From contig DGSL01000016.1 in assembly GCA_002393965.1 (NCBI GenBank), positions 90,460-115,344 of the forward strand: a stretch of 24,885 nt of DNA. Direction: 5' to 3'. Positions 15,341 to 22,475 of this stretch are shown piece by piece (within the stretch, counting starts at the first letter, position 1; every line of letters begins with the position of its first letter). This DNA comes from Bacteroidales bacterium UBA4363. GTDB taxonomy: Bacteria > Bacteroidota > Bacteroidia > Bacteroidales > Paludibacteraceae. A program made the translations under genes and the position numbers. Below the pieces are notes generated by a model. It ran no database searches and was not told where the DNA came from. It saw only the letters and a program-made list of their open reading frames with translations.

Positions 15341-16294
15341 ATGAAACAGATAGAGAGTTCAGAACATTACGGACGAGGGTCCTACGTTGCCACCATCGGA
15401 TTCTTCGATGGCGTACATCGTGGCCATCGCTTCCTGCTCGAACAGTTGCGCGCTACGGCACGCCGACGCGGACTGCCCTCTCTCGTCATCACGTTCGATA
15501 ACCACCCCAAGACAGTGGTCAACCCTTCTGCCTCACTGCCGCTGCTCTCTACGACGGAGGAGAAACTACGACTGCTCGACAATCAGGGCGTGGACGGCTG
15601 CGTACTGCTCTATTTCACGAAGCAGATGGCTGGCCTCACGGCTCGTCAGTTCCTCGAACAGGAGATCGTCGGTAATCTTGGCGTCGATACGCTTCTCATC
15701 GGATACGACCACCGCTTCGGACACGATCGACGCGAAGGGTTCGACGACTACGTGCGCTATGGACGCGAACTTGGACTTGAAATAGAGGCGGTCCCGTCGC
15801 TCGAGGAGGTCAACGGAACCCGCGTGAGCTCAACCATCATACGCAACCTGCTCCTCGATGGACAACCCCAGCAGGCAGCCGATCTGCTTGGCAGACCCTA
15901 TAGCATGACTGGCTTCGTCGAGGCAGGACACCGTATCGGACGGACCTTCGGTTTCCCTACGGCAAACCTCCGGCTGGGGGATAAGAATAAACTCATTCCC
16001 AAACACGGAGTCTATGCCGTCAAGGTGACGGTCAACGACGAACGACAGTTCCTGGGTATGATGAATATCGGTGTCAGACCGACTCTCGACAACGGACAGA
16101 ATGTCTCACTCGAGGTCAACCTCTTTAATTATACGGGCGATCTCTACGCTCACCGGATCAAGGTACAGTTCTTCCACTATCTCCGCGAGGAACGTAGGTT
16201 CGAATCCATCGAAAGCTTGAAAGAACAGATTACGAAGGACCAGAGACAGATAGAGGACTTTTTTTCATGCCCACCCCCGAAAATAAACTTATAA
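15341..16294 (+). CDS. ribF: Bifunctional riboflavin kinase / FAD synthetase
   Basis: A 317-residue enzyme that makes FMN from riboflavin with ATP and then adenylates FMN to FAD in the cytoplasm. The N-terminal nucleotidyltransferase half shows IGFFDGVHRGH at 19-29, the phosphate-binding (G/H)xGH motif, and SSTIIRNLLLDG later. The C-terminal kinase half begins near TGFVEAGHRIGRTFGFPTANL with the PTAN motif. It then contains GVYAVKV, MMNIGVRPT and the catalytic-region Glu in VSLEVNLFNY. The length is normal for RibF (about 310). It is the second gene of a plus-strand unit. No FMN riboswitch is apparent in front of the operon. Confidence 0.97.
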   Translation: MKQIESSEHYGRGSYVATIGFFDGVHRGHRFLLEQLRATARRRGLPSLVITFDNHPKTVVNPSASLPLLSTTEEKLRLLDNQGVDGCVLLYFTKQMAGLTARQFLEQEIVGNLGVDTLLIGYDHRFGHDRREGFDDYVRYGRELGLEIEAVPSLEEVNGTRVSSTIIRNLLLDGQPQQAADLLGRPYSMTGFVEAGHRIGRTFGFPTANLRLGDKNKLIPKHGVYAVKVTVNDERQFLGMMNIGVRPTLDNGQNVSLEVNLFNYTGDLYAHRIKVQFFHYLREERRFESIESLKEQITKDQRQIEDFFSCPPPKINL

Positions 16295-16304
16295 TCTGAG
16301 GTAG

Positions 16305-17333
16305 ATGAGAATCAATAGCAACCAGGATGGTAAAAACAGACTCTCGACTTTGATCAGGCCGAGCCTCGGCGCGGTTTTCTTTCCTTTGACATTGTGCATC
16401 GTCTTATGGGGCATCGGTTTTTTCTGCGCTCCCGAGGAGACTTGGAACTGTGAGATGAGTAGCCCCTTCGACGCCCCTCTGGCAGAATGGATGGACCCCG
16501 ATTCTCTCCTCTCGCACCTCGTGGGGGCAATCGCCGTTCTCCTCACTGCCGCCTCCATTATCCGCGTCAACGAACGACGTTCTTTCATCCCGACACGTAC
16601 CCTCATGCCTTTCTTCCTCTATATCGTCCTGATGGGTGTCAATGTCAATGTTCACGCTTTCACGCTCTCCCAGATCAGCAATCTCTTCCTGCTTTCTGCC
16701 ATCAGCGTGATGATGGGCACCTACCGCCATTTCCAGCCCGTGGGCGACTCTTTCCGTGTCGGGGTCCTGATCGGATGCGCTGGCATCTTCTGCGCTGAAT
16801 ACCTCTATCTCACGTTGGTGATGTGGATCTGTATGTTCCGGCTGAACAGCCTCACAATCCGCACTTTCCTCGCTACGCTGCTCGGCGTCTTCCTGCCGGC
16901 AGTCTCCTTCACGTTCTTCGTCTATTTCTTCTTCGGCGTCGATCAGATGATCGCCCTCTTTTGGTCGTATGTCGAGTTGGTCTATATCCCGTTCCCCGAG
17001 TTTGAGTATTCACTCATTATCTATCTCTTTTTTGGCATACTGCTCTTCGAGTCGGTGTTCAGTATGTTCAGTTCAACACGCTCCAGTGTCCACGACAACG
17101 TACGCCCTCACAAACTCGTCGGGACCCTCTCCTGGTTCCTTGTGGGCAGCATCGTTTTCTTCTTGCTCTTTACGCAGAAGATGCCGGCAATGTACGCGTT
17201 GGGCGCGATGTTCTCCTCAGCCCTGCTCGGCAATTATTTCACGATGAATAGCGGACGGCTGACCAACGTGCTGTTCTTTGTGCTGATGGCAAGTGCGTTG
17301 CTCTATTTTCTCGATTCGGTTATCTTTCAGTAG
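16305..17333 (+). CDS. Polytopic membrane protein of unknown function (DUF6427-like)
   Basis: The 342-residue product has about nine to ten hydrophobic helices, among them LGAVFFPLTLCIVLWGIGFF, LLSHLVGAIAVLLTAASII, MPFFLYIVLMGV, TFFVYFFFGVDQMIALFW and FLVGSIVFFLLFT. The short motif NERRSFIPTRTLMP follows the second helix, and SNLFLLSAISVMMGTY resembles the conserved core of Bacteroidetes DUF6427 proteins. That match is from memory and not certain. It has no catalytic motif I can name. It begins 10 bp after ribF and is followed, 37 bp later, by a second membrane protein gene, so the four genes probably share one transcript. Confidence 0.8.
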   Translation: MRINSNQDGKNRLSTLIRPSLGAVFFPLTLCIVLWGIGFFCAPEETWNCEMSSPFDAPLAEWMDPDSLLSHLVGAIAVLLTAASIIRVNERRSFIPTRTLMPFFLYIVLMGVNVNVHAFTLSQISNLFLLSAISVMMGTYRHFQPVGDSFRVGVLIGCAGIFCAEYLYLTLVMWICMFRLNSLTIRTFLATLLGVFLPAVSFTFFVYFFFGVDQMIALFWSYVELVYIPFPEFEYSLIIYLFFGILLFESVFSMFSSTRSSVHDNVRPHKLVGTLSWFLVGSIVFFLLFTQKMPAMYALGAMFSSALLGNYFTMNSGRLTNVLFFVLMASALLYFLDSVIFQ

Positions 17334-17370
17334 GTTTCATTTTTTTTCTAGGAGAGGGGAGGACGCTGTC

Positions 17371-17820
17371 GTGTTGGAAGGTCTGGCTGTTTTCGGATAC
17401 TTGGGACTCTTTGTCGGCTCTTTTCTCGCTTCCACCATCCTGCCTCTCGCCTCCGAAGCTCTCTTCAGTGCCGTCGTTCTCGCCACCGATACCGATGCTT
17501 GGCTCTGTGTGGCTGTTGCCACTGTCGGAAATACGCTCGGCGGACTCTCTTGCTATGCCTTGGGCTACCTCGGAAAGCAGGAGTGGATACGACGCTTCCT
17601 GCGAATCAGCGAGACCCGACTCCGACTCTGGATGAACCGAATCCGACGATATGGCGTTTGGATGGTTTTCTTCTCCTTTCTGCCCGTTATAGGTGATCTC
17701 ATCGCTCTTGCCTCTGGCTATGTCCGCTGTCCGCTCCTGCCCACTGCGACCCTCATGCTCTTGGGCAAAGGGATCCGCTACCTCTTCTGGCTCTATCTCC
17801 ACGGCCTGATCTTTTCCTGA
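17371..17820 (+). CDS. YqaA/DedA-like (VTT domain) inner-membrane protein
   Basis: A 149-residue membrane protein beginning with GTG (VLEGLAVFGYLGLFVGSFLAST), preceded by the purine-rich AGGAGAGGGGAGGA. A longer frame begins at an ATG at 17293 but overlaps the previous gene by 41 bp and adds a non-membrane Arg/Phe-rich tail, so I prefer the GTG. LPLASEALFSAVVL, VGNTLGGLSCYALGYLGK, FFSFLPVIGDLIALASGYVR and the final YLFWLYLHGLIF are family blocks of YqaA/DedA-like proteins. DedA relatives flip or transport polyprenyl phosphate and other lipids. YqaA-type function is not known. Confidence 0.88.
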   Translation: MLEGLAVFGYLGLFVGSFLASTILPLASEALFSAVVLATDTDAWLCVAVATVGNTLGGLSCYALGYLGKQEWIRRFLRISETRLRLWMNRIRRYGVWMVFFSFLPVIGDLIALASGYVRCPLLPTATLMLLGKGIRYLFWLYLHGLIFS

Positions 17821-17899
17821 CACATAACCACTCCATTTTTCTCATCCGCCCAAACAAAACGTCCGTCAATGCGTCATCCTTGATAACTGAAAACGAAAA

Positions 17900-17935
17900 C
17901 GCTTCCCGTCTCTTTGGATAAGACGACGGGAAGCG
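17900..17935. terminator. Bidirectional hairpin terminator between YqaA-like and GatB/YqeY genes
   Basis: The 11-bp arms CGCTTCCCGTC and GACGGGAAGCG are continued by TCTT/AAGA across a bulged C, with loop TGGAT. On the plus side CTTTCTTTTTC follows, and on the minus side GTTTTCGTTTTC. It lies between the two convergent transcription units, 79 bp after one stop and 28 bp after the other. Confidence 0.85.
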
Positions 17936-17963
17936 ACCTTTCTTTTTCGGTGTATCTCTGTGC

Positions 17964-18410
17964 TTAACTCAACAACTCTCGTACGATGGTGGAGATGGTA
18001 CGGTTGTCACTCTTTCCAGCCAGTTGCTTGCTCGCAACACCCATGACTTTGCCCATTTCCTTGATGTCGGTGATGCCGAGCCCCGCAATGATCTCCTGAA
18101 CGGCCTTGCGTACCTCCTCTTCCGACATCTGTACAGGAAGATATTTCTTCAATACGCTGATCTGCGCCAGTTCCTCATCCGCCAGATCCTGACGGTTCTG
18201 CTCTTTGAATACCTGGGCTGCATCTTCGCCCTTCTTCACCATTTTCGTGATGATCTTTATGGCCTCTGCGTCGTCAAACGAGTCCCCTCCTTTGGCTGTC
18301 TTGGCTTCTAAAAATTCTTTTTTGACGTTGCGCAGGGTGTCCCGCGTTACGCTGTCATGGGCGAGCATCGCTTTTTTGATGTCTTCGCCGATTTGGTCAA
18401 ATACTGTCAT
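17964..18410 (-). CDS. GatB/YqeY domain protein
   Basis: The 148-residue protein matches the stand-alone YqeY family: FDQIGEDIKKAMLAHDSVTRDTLRNVKKEFLEAK at the N-terminus, then KIITKMVKKGEDAAQVFKEQNRQDLADEELAQISVLKKYLP, and MGKVMGVASKQLAGKSD near the end. The same fold forms the tail domain of the amidotransferase subunit GatB, which contacts tRNA. The free-standing proteins have no proven activity but are thought to bind tRNA. It lies 44 bp after the FAD oxidoreductase gene and closes that operon before the terminator. Confidence 0.94.
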   Translation of the reverse strand: MTVFDQIGEDIKKAMLAHDSVTRDTLRNVKKEFLEAKTAKGGDSFDDAEAIKIITKMVKKGEDAAQVFKEQNRQDLADEELAQISVLKKYLPVQMSEEEVRKAVQEIIAGLGITDIKEMGKVMGVASKQLAGKSDNRTISTIVRELLS

Positions 18411-18454
18411 GTCTTTGTGTGATATTTAAGTTTGGTTTGTATCGTCTATGTGTT

Positions 18455-20026
18455 TTACGACAACTGTCTCGCCACGGCTTCGGCACACCGCTCTCCGTCA
18501 ATGGCGGACGAGGTGATTCCACCGGAATAACCCGCTCCCTCACCACAGGGGTAGAGTCCCTCCAACATCGGGTGTTGCAACGTCTCTCGGTCCCGAGGAA
18601 TGCGGATGGGAGAGGAGGAACGTGATTCGACGCCTACGATGACGGCTTCATTGGTGACGAATCCATGCATCTTACGGTCAAACTGACGGAAACCTTCCTG
18701 CAGACGATGACCGATCGCCTCCGGCAACCAGAAGTGCAGCGGTGATGAGAGAATGCCGGGCAGATAACTGCATGACGGCAACGTCGGTGAGAGACGCGAA
18801 CGGACGAAGTCTCCAAGCCTCTGAGCAGGAGCGGCAAGACCATGTCCTCCGTTGTTGTTGTACGACAGATGCTCCACCGATTGCTGGTACGCAAGACCTG
18901 CCAGTACCCCATGCTCCTTCCTCATCGACTCGGGAAGGTCCTCAGGACGTATCTCGACCACAATGCCGCTGTTGGCATAGGGGGAGTTGCGAAGTGCATT
19001 CGACATGCCGTTCACCACCAACTCACCGTCCGATGTGGACGCCGGCACTATCTGACCGCCGGGACACATACAGAAGGAATAGACACCGCGACCGCCCGCC
19101 TGGGCAACAAGACTGTAACTCGCCGGTGGCAGATAACGTCCGCGCTCCTTCCTGTGGTACTGGATGGAGTCAATGAGTGCCTGTGGATGCTCCACGCGGA
19201 CTCCCATCGCAAACCCCTTGCTCTCAAGGACGTAACCTGAACACGACAGGAGATGATACACATCTCGGGCTGAATGACCCGTCGCAAGGATGACGGCATC
19301 CGTTCGCCACTCCTTTCCGTCCGATGTTCGGATGCCCTTTACGCTGCCGCTCTTGACAATCAGGTCGGTCATCCGACACGAGAAGTGGACCTCGCCTCCC
19401 ATCTTCAGGATGGTCTCTCGCATGTTCCGGATGACGACGGACAGACGGTCCGTCCCGATATGCGGATGAGCCTCATAGAGAATCTCATCCTGTGCACCAT
19501 GCAGGTGAAAGAGGTGCAGGATTCGACTGATATTCCCTTTCTTATGCGAACGGGTATAGAGTTTCCCGTCCGAGAAGGTGCCGGCACCGCCTTCGCCGAA
19601 GCAGTAGTTGCTCTCTGGGTTCAGACCCTGGTTGCGGTGAAGGGCAGCGATGTCTTTCTTTCGTTCGGTGATCGCTTTGCCACGCTCTATGACAATGGGC
19701 CTGTATCCCAGTTCAATGAGCCGCAGGGCAGCGAAGAGACCGGCAGGGCCCGCTCCGACCACTACTACTCCTGGCTTTCCCGATACGTCACGGTAGGAGA
19801 ACAGGCCCTCTTCCGATGGGAGGGCTTCGGCTCCCTGATCAATATATAGGTCGAGCGAGAGGTTGATACGTGGCTGCCTTTGACGTGCATCGACTGTCCG
19901 ACGGACAATCCGATGCCCATGGATGCGCGAAGGGGCAATGCCCAGCATACCCGCTGCCGCTTTCCGAAGCGCCTGCTCATCGGCTGCCTGTTCGGGCAGA
20001 AGAATGAGTTGAACACGTTCTACCAT
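18455..20026 (-). CDS. FAD-dependent oxidoreductase of the COG2509 type
   Basis: A 523-residue flavoprotein. Residues 1-65 form an N-terminal domain typical of the group (LPEQAADEQALRKAAA to RINLSLDLYID). PGVVVVGAGPAGLFAALRLIE at 85-105 is the FAD-binding Rossmann GxGxxG. ESNYCFGEGGAGTFSDGKLYTR is the signature block of the COG2509 'uncharacterised FAD-dependent dehydrogenases'. GLYPCGEGAGYSGGITSSAIDG near the C-terminus is the second FAD contact. A GG-reductase-like two-electron redox role is likely, with the substrate unknown. It starts 9 bp after the DUF349 gene, so it is translationally close to it. Confidence 0.94.
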   Translation of the reverse strand: MVERVQLILLPEQAADEQALRKAAAGMLGIAPSRIHGHRIVRRTVDARQRQPRINLSLDLYIDQGAEALPSEEGLFSYRDVSGKPGVVVVGAGPAGLFAALRLIELGYRPIVIERGKAITERKKDIAALHRNQGLNPESNYCFGEGGAGTFSDGKLYTRSHKKGNISRILHLFHLHGAQDEILYEAHPHIGTDRLSVVIRNMRETILKMGGEVHFSCRMTDLIVKSGSVKGIRTSDGKEWRTDAVILATGHSARDVYHLLSCSGYVLESKGFAMGVRVEHPQALIDSIQYHRKERGRYLPPASYSLVAQAGGRGVYSFCMCPGGQIVPASTSDGELVVNGMSNALRNSPYANSGIVVEIRPEDLPESMRKEHGVLAGLAYQQSVEHLSYNNNGGHGLAAPAQRLGDFVRSRLSPTLPSCSYLPGILSSPLHFWLPEAIGHRLQEGFRQFDRKMHGFVTNEAVIVGVESRSSSPIRIPRDRETLQHPMLEGLYPCGEGAGYSGGITSSAIDGERCAEAVARQLS

Positions 20027-20035
20027 CTCGTAAGC

Positions 20036-21712
20036 CTATTTTTTGTCCGCACCACGCTCCGCACTTTCCATTCGCTTGCACAGACGTTCCCGCTCGTCTT
20101 TCATCTTCTCGATGTTCTTTTTCATCTCCTCTATCAGAGGATTCGGCTTCTTGGCGTTGGACGGAGACAGGAAGTGGATGTTGTTTTCCGCCGTCTGGAT
20201 GTCTGACGTCAGTCGCTCGATCTGCTTGCGCAACCGCACCACGTCAACAGGACGCTGCTCGTCCTCTACATGCAGGATATCAAAGACGGCATCACATGCC
20301 TTGCGGAATCTTTTATGCAGGGCTTCCTTTTCTTTGAAAGGAACGTGGCCGGTCGAATTGTACTCTCCCATGAGCGCCTTTACCTTTTCCAACGAGGCTT
20401 TGACGTCTTTCCCTGCCTCGAAGGACTCGATTTGCTCTATGATGGATTTCTTCTTCTGCAGGTTCTCTATCTCGGCTTTCTTCTTCTCGTTCTGCGTGTT
20501 CTTCTTGCGGTCGAAGAAGGCGTCACAGGCCGCCGTGAATCGACGCCACTGCACCTCTGAGTCTTTGTGTGGCACGGGACCGATGGTCTTCCACTGTTTC
20601 TGTAACTCCACCAGTTTCTCCGTGGTCTCTTTCCAGTCTTCACTGTCTTTCAGAGCCTCTGCCTGCTCCACCAGTTTCTCTTTCGCTTCCAGGTTGGATT
20701 TCAGTTCGTCAAACGAGGATTTGAAGTACTCGCTCTTCTTGTTGAAGAAAGTATCACACGCCTTGCGGTATCGCTCATAGATGGCATTGTTGCTCTTCAT
20801 GGGGGCGTAGCCGATGGTCTTCCACTCCGCCTGAAGGGCTGCAATCGCTTTCGTCGCCGCCGTCCATGCCTTGTTGCTGTCTAGCGAGCCAAGGTCGATG
20901 GCTTCTATCTTTTCACACAGTTCCGTCTTCTTCTGCAGGTTCTCTATCTCGGCTTTCTTCTTGTTTTCGAAAAAGTCGTTGTGTTTTTTGTTGATGATCG
21001 TCGATGCGGCTTTGAACCGGTTCCACAGTCCCTCCCGCAACTCTTTGGCAACAGGACCCGTCTGCTGCCACTCCGAATGCAATTCCTGCAAGGCTCTGAA
21101 TGCCGTGAGGACGTCTTTGACCTCGTTTAGTTTCTCGGCACGCTCACACAACTGGGTCTTTATCTCCAGGTTCTTCTTGAAGTCATAGTCGCGCAGGTCT
21201 AGGTTCATTTTCAACAGGTCATAGAACGACTCCGTGGCTTTGTTGTATTCCTTTTGCAGGGCAACCATTGCCGATGCTTCGGCACTGCCCGCTTCTTTCC
21301 ACTCTTTCTGCAACTGCTTGAATTCGTTGTAGTGCAGATGAATCTCCTCTGGCTTCTCTATGTAGGACTGGATCTTCTCGATGATGCTTTGCCTCTGTTT
21401 TTGATGGACGGCTTGGGCCGCTTTCTCTTCCTCCTGCTGCTTAAGGCGCTTCTCATGCCATGTGGCCATGAGCGATTTCAGTTCTTGCTCCATGGCTGCC
21501 AATTGGTTCCCGACTTCCTCCGTTTCCGTGTCGTTCTCTCCTGCGGCCGGCGACGTAAGGGATCTGACCGCCTTGTAGAAACTTTGTTTCAGGTTGTTTA
21601 CTTCGGCATTCCGCTCGTTGTTACATTCTTTCTCTACCGCAGCTTTGAGTTGCTCAATCAGAAGTTGGAGGCCGCTACCGTCCGTAGCGACTTTCATTTC
21701 CAGTTCGTCCAT
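20036..21712 (-). CDS. DUF349 repeat coiled-coil protein
   Basis: A soluble, highly charged helical protein of 558 residues. Four to five DUF349-type repeats of about 70-75 residues can be seen from about residue 120 to 490. Each contains the pattern L-x-x-E/Q-W-K-x-x-G followed by a short P-x-x-x-x/E segment and W/Y-R-R-F-K-A-A-x-D/C-x-F-F. Examples are LQAEWKTIGYAPMKSNNAIYERYRKACDTFF and LQKQWKTIGPVPHKDSEVQWRRF. The ends are coiled coil. Large DUF349 proteins are common in Bacteroidetes and their role is unknown. Charged, tRNA-binding-like scaffolds have been suggested for related proteins. Two repeats share an exact 37-bp block (20449-20485 and 20926-20962). It is the first gene of the operon. 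Confidence 0.94.
   Translation of the reverse strand: MDELEMKVATDGSGLQLLIEQLKAAVEKECNNERNAEVNNLKQSFYKAVRSLTSPAAGENDTETEEVGNQLAAMEQELKSLMATWHEKRLKQQEEEKAAQAVHQKQRQSIIEKIQSYIEKPEEIHLHYNEFKQLQKEWKEAGSAEASAMVALQKEYNKATESFYDLLKMNLDLRDYDFKKNLEIKTQLCERAEKLNEVKDVLTAFRALQELHSEWQQTGPVAKELREGLWNRFKAASTIINKKHNDFFENKKKAEIENLQKKTELCEKIEAIDLGSLDSNKAWTAATKAIAALQAEWKTIGYAPMKSNNAIYERYRKACDTFFNKKSEYFKSSFDELKSNLEAKEKLVEQAEALKDSEDWKETTEKLVELQKQWKTIGPVPHKDSEVQWRRFTAACDAFFDRKKNTQNEKKKAEIENLQKKKSIIEQIESFEAGKDVKASLEKVKALMGEYNSTGHVPFKEKEALHKRFRKACDAVFDILHVEDEQRPVDVVRLRKQIERLTSDIQTAENNIHFLSPSNAKKPNPLIEEMKKNIEKMKDERERLCKRMESAERGADKK
20449..20485. repeat. 37-bp exact repeat within the DUF349 gene (copy 1)
   Basis: Identical to 20926-20962. 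Both encode the end of one DUF349 repeat and the linker KKAEIENLQKK. The third codon positions are identical too, which points to gene conversion or a recent duplication between repeats. Confidence 0.85.
20926..20962. repeat. 37-bp exact repeat within the DUF349 gene (copy 2)
   Basis: Partner of 20449-20485, offset by 477 bp (159 codons, in frame). Recombination between the two would delete or duplicate about two DUF349 repeats without breaking the reading frame. Confidence 0.85.
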
Positions 21713-21856
21713 AACGTTTTAGTTCAAATGTTTTTTCTTGGTTTCTTTTACTACGTTGATTGTATCGATGTTTTTTTTGTTTGCATACCAATGCTCCATG
21801 ACCGTGTGCCTCATACCGTCCGTTGTCGCCGATAGGTAAGAGGAAACAGCGAGAAA

Positions 21857-21877
21857 GGGGAGGGCGGGGGAGGAGGG
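21857..21877 (+). other. Putative G-quadruplex motif
   Basis: The plus strand has four G-runs with very short loops: GGGG-A-GGG-C-GGGGG-AGGA-GGG. It lies in the leader region of the DUF349 gene (read on the minus strand), so the G-rich strand is the template strand and the transcript would be C-rich. Confidence 0.6.
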
Positions 21878-21940
21878 AGGCGAGTCTCCTTGACAGGGAG
21901 TTGGTCGCTCTGTTTTAATAAAAATAAGGAAGATTGGTTA

Positions 21941-21948
21941 CAAATGTA
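21941..21948 (-). promoter_or_regulatory. Probable -7 element of the DUF349 operon
   Basis: The minus strand reads TACATTTG, matching TAnnTTTG. No TTTG lies at the usual distance. If used, the leader to the ATG at 21712 would be about 220 nt and would contain the C-rich strand of the G-quadruplex motif. Confidence 0.4.
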
Positions 21949-21960
21949 GGAATTTTATTT

Positions 21961-22070
21961 TTCCAATACACACCTTTCCTGTTTCTTAGTACACATAGAT
22001 TCCGTTCTCAGTACACTTGGAATCTGTTCTTAGTACATATCTCATCCCTTCTCACTGCGCGCTCCTCTCT
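21961..22070. repeat. Degenerate 22-bp direct repeats, about five units
   Basis: Units of exactly 22 bp run in register: 21983-22004 (TTCTTAGTACACATAGATTC + CG), 22005-22026 (TTCTCAGTACACTTGGAATC + TG) and 22027-22048 (TTCTTAGTACATATCTCATC + CC). Weaker units flank them at 21961-21982 and 22049-22070. The shared core is TTCTYAGTACAY. There are no unique spacers, so this is a tandem repeat and not CRISPR. Confidence 0.75.
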
Positions 22071-22359
22071 GTTTTATTACCTCTCACCCTATAATCCGCC
22101 CAAAACACAAACCACGCATTCCGGCCTCTGTCTCTGACCTCCCGGAACGGCCTTCCACCCTGCTTCCAAAAACAATCCTCACTCTCTAACCGAAAATACC
22201 ATCGGAACGCCATGCCCGGATTGCTCCCCAACGAAACTTTTCAACGAATTGTATCCGATCCCTTTTTGCCCTACTCTTAATATTGTGCCTGAATTGTTAA
22301 AAATGATAAAAATAAATAGGTAATTTTAAATTCCGTATCGCTAATCGGAGTAGAATATG
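22071..22359. other. Intergenic region upstream of the GLUG/OmpA gene, no gene seen
   Basis: This is the remaining part of a 763-bp gap (21713-22475). It is AT-rich toward the right, and no reading frame in it looks coding. I see no tRNA, riboswitch or transposon end. It most likely holds upstream control sequences for the strongly codon-biased gene at 22476. Confidence 0.5.
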
Positions 22360-22367
22360 TATTTTTG
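22360..22367 (+). promoter_or_regulatory. Probable -7 element of the GLUG/OmpA gene
   Basis: TATTTTTG matches TAnnTTTG. The expected -33 position (22337-22340) reads ATCG and is poor. Transcription from here gives a leader of about 100 nt, AT-rich near the start codon. Confidence 0.45.
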
Positions 22368-22475
22368 TTGCGTTTTTTCGCATAGAAGTTGTTACGTGAC
22401 TTTAGCGTAATACCCGCTTGTGAACTAAAACTTTATATATCAGATAAATAACCAAAAAAGTAATTCATAAAACCA

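Noticed and set aside
21961..22070. Possible CRISPR array at the 22-bp repeats
   Set aside because: Units abut each other and diverge together. There are no spacers.
21934..22137. 67-codon plus-strand frame in the intergenic region
   Set aside because: It spans the 22-bp repeats, has low-complexity composition and no recognisable features.
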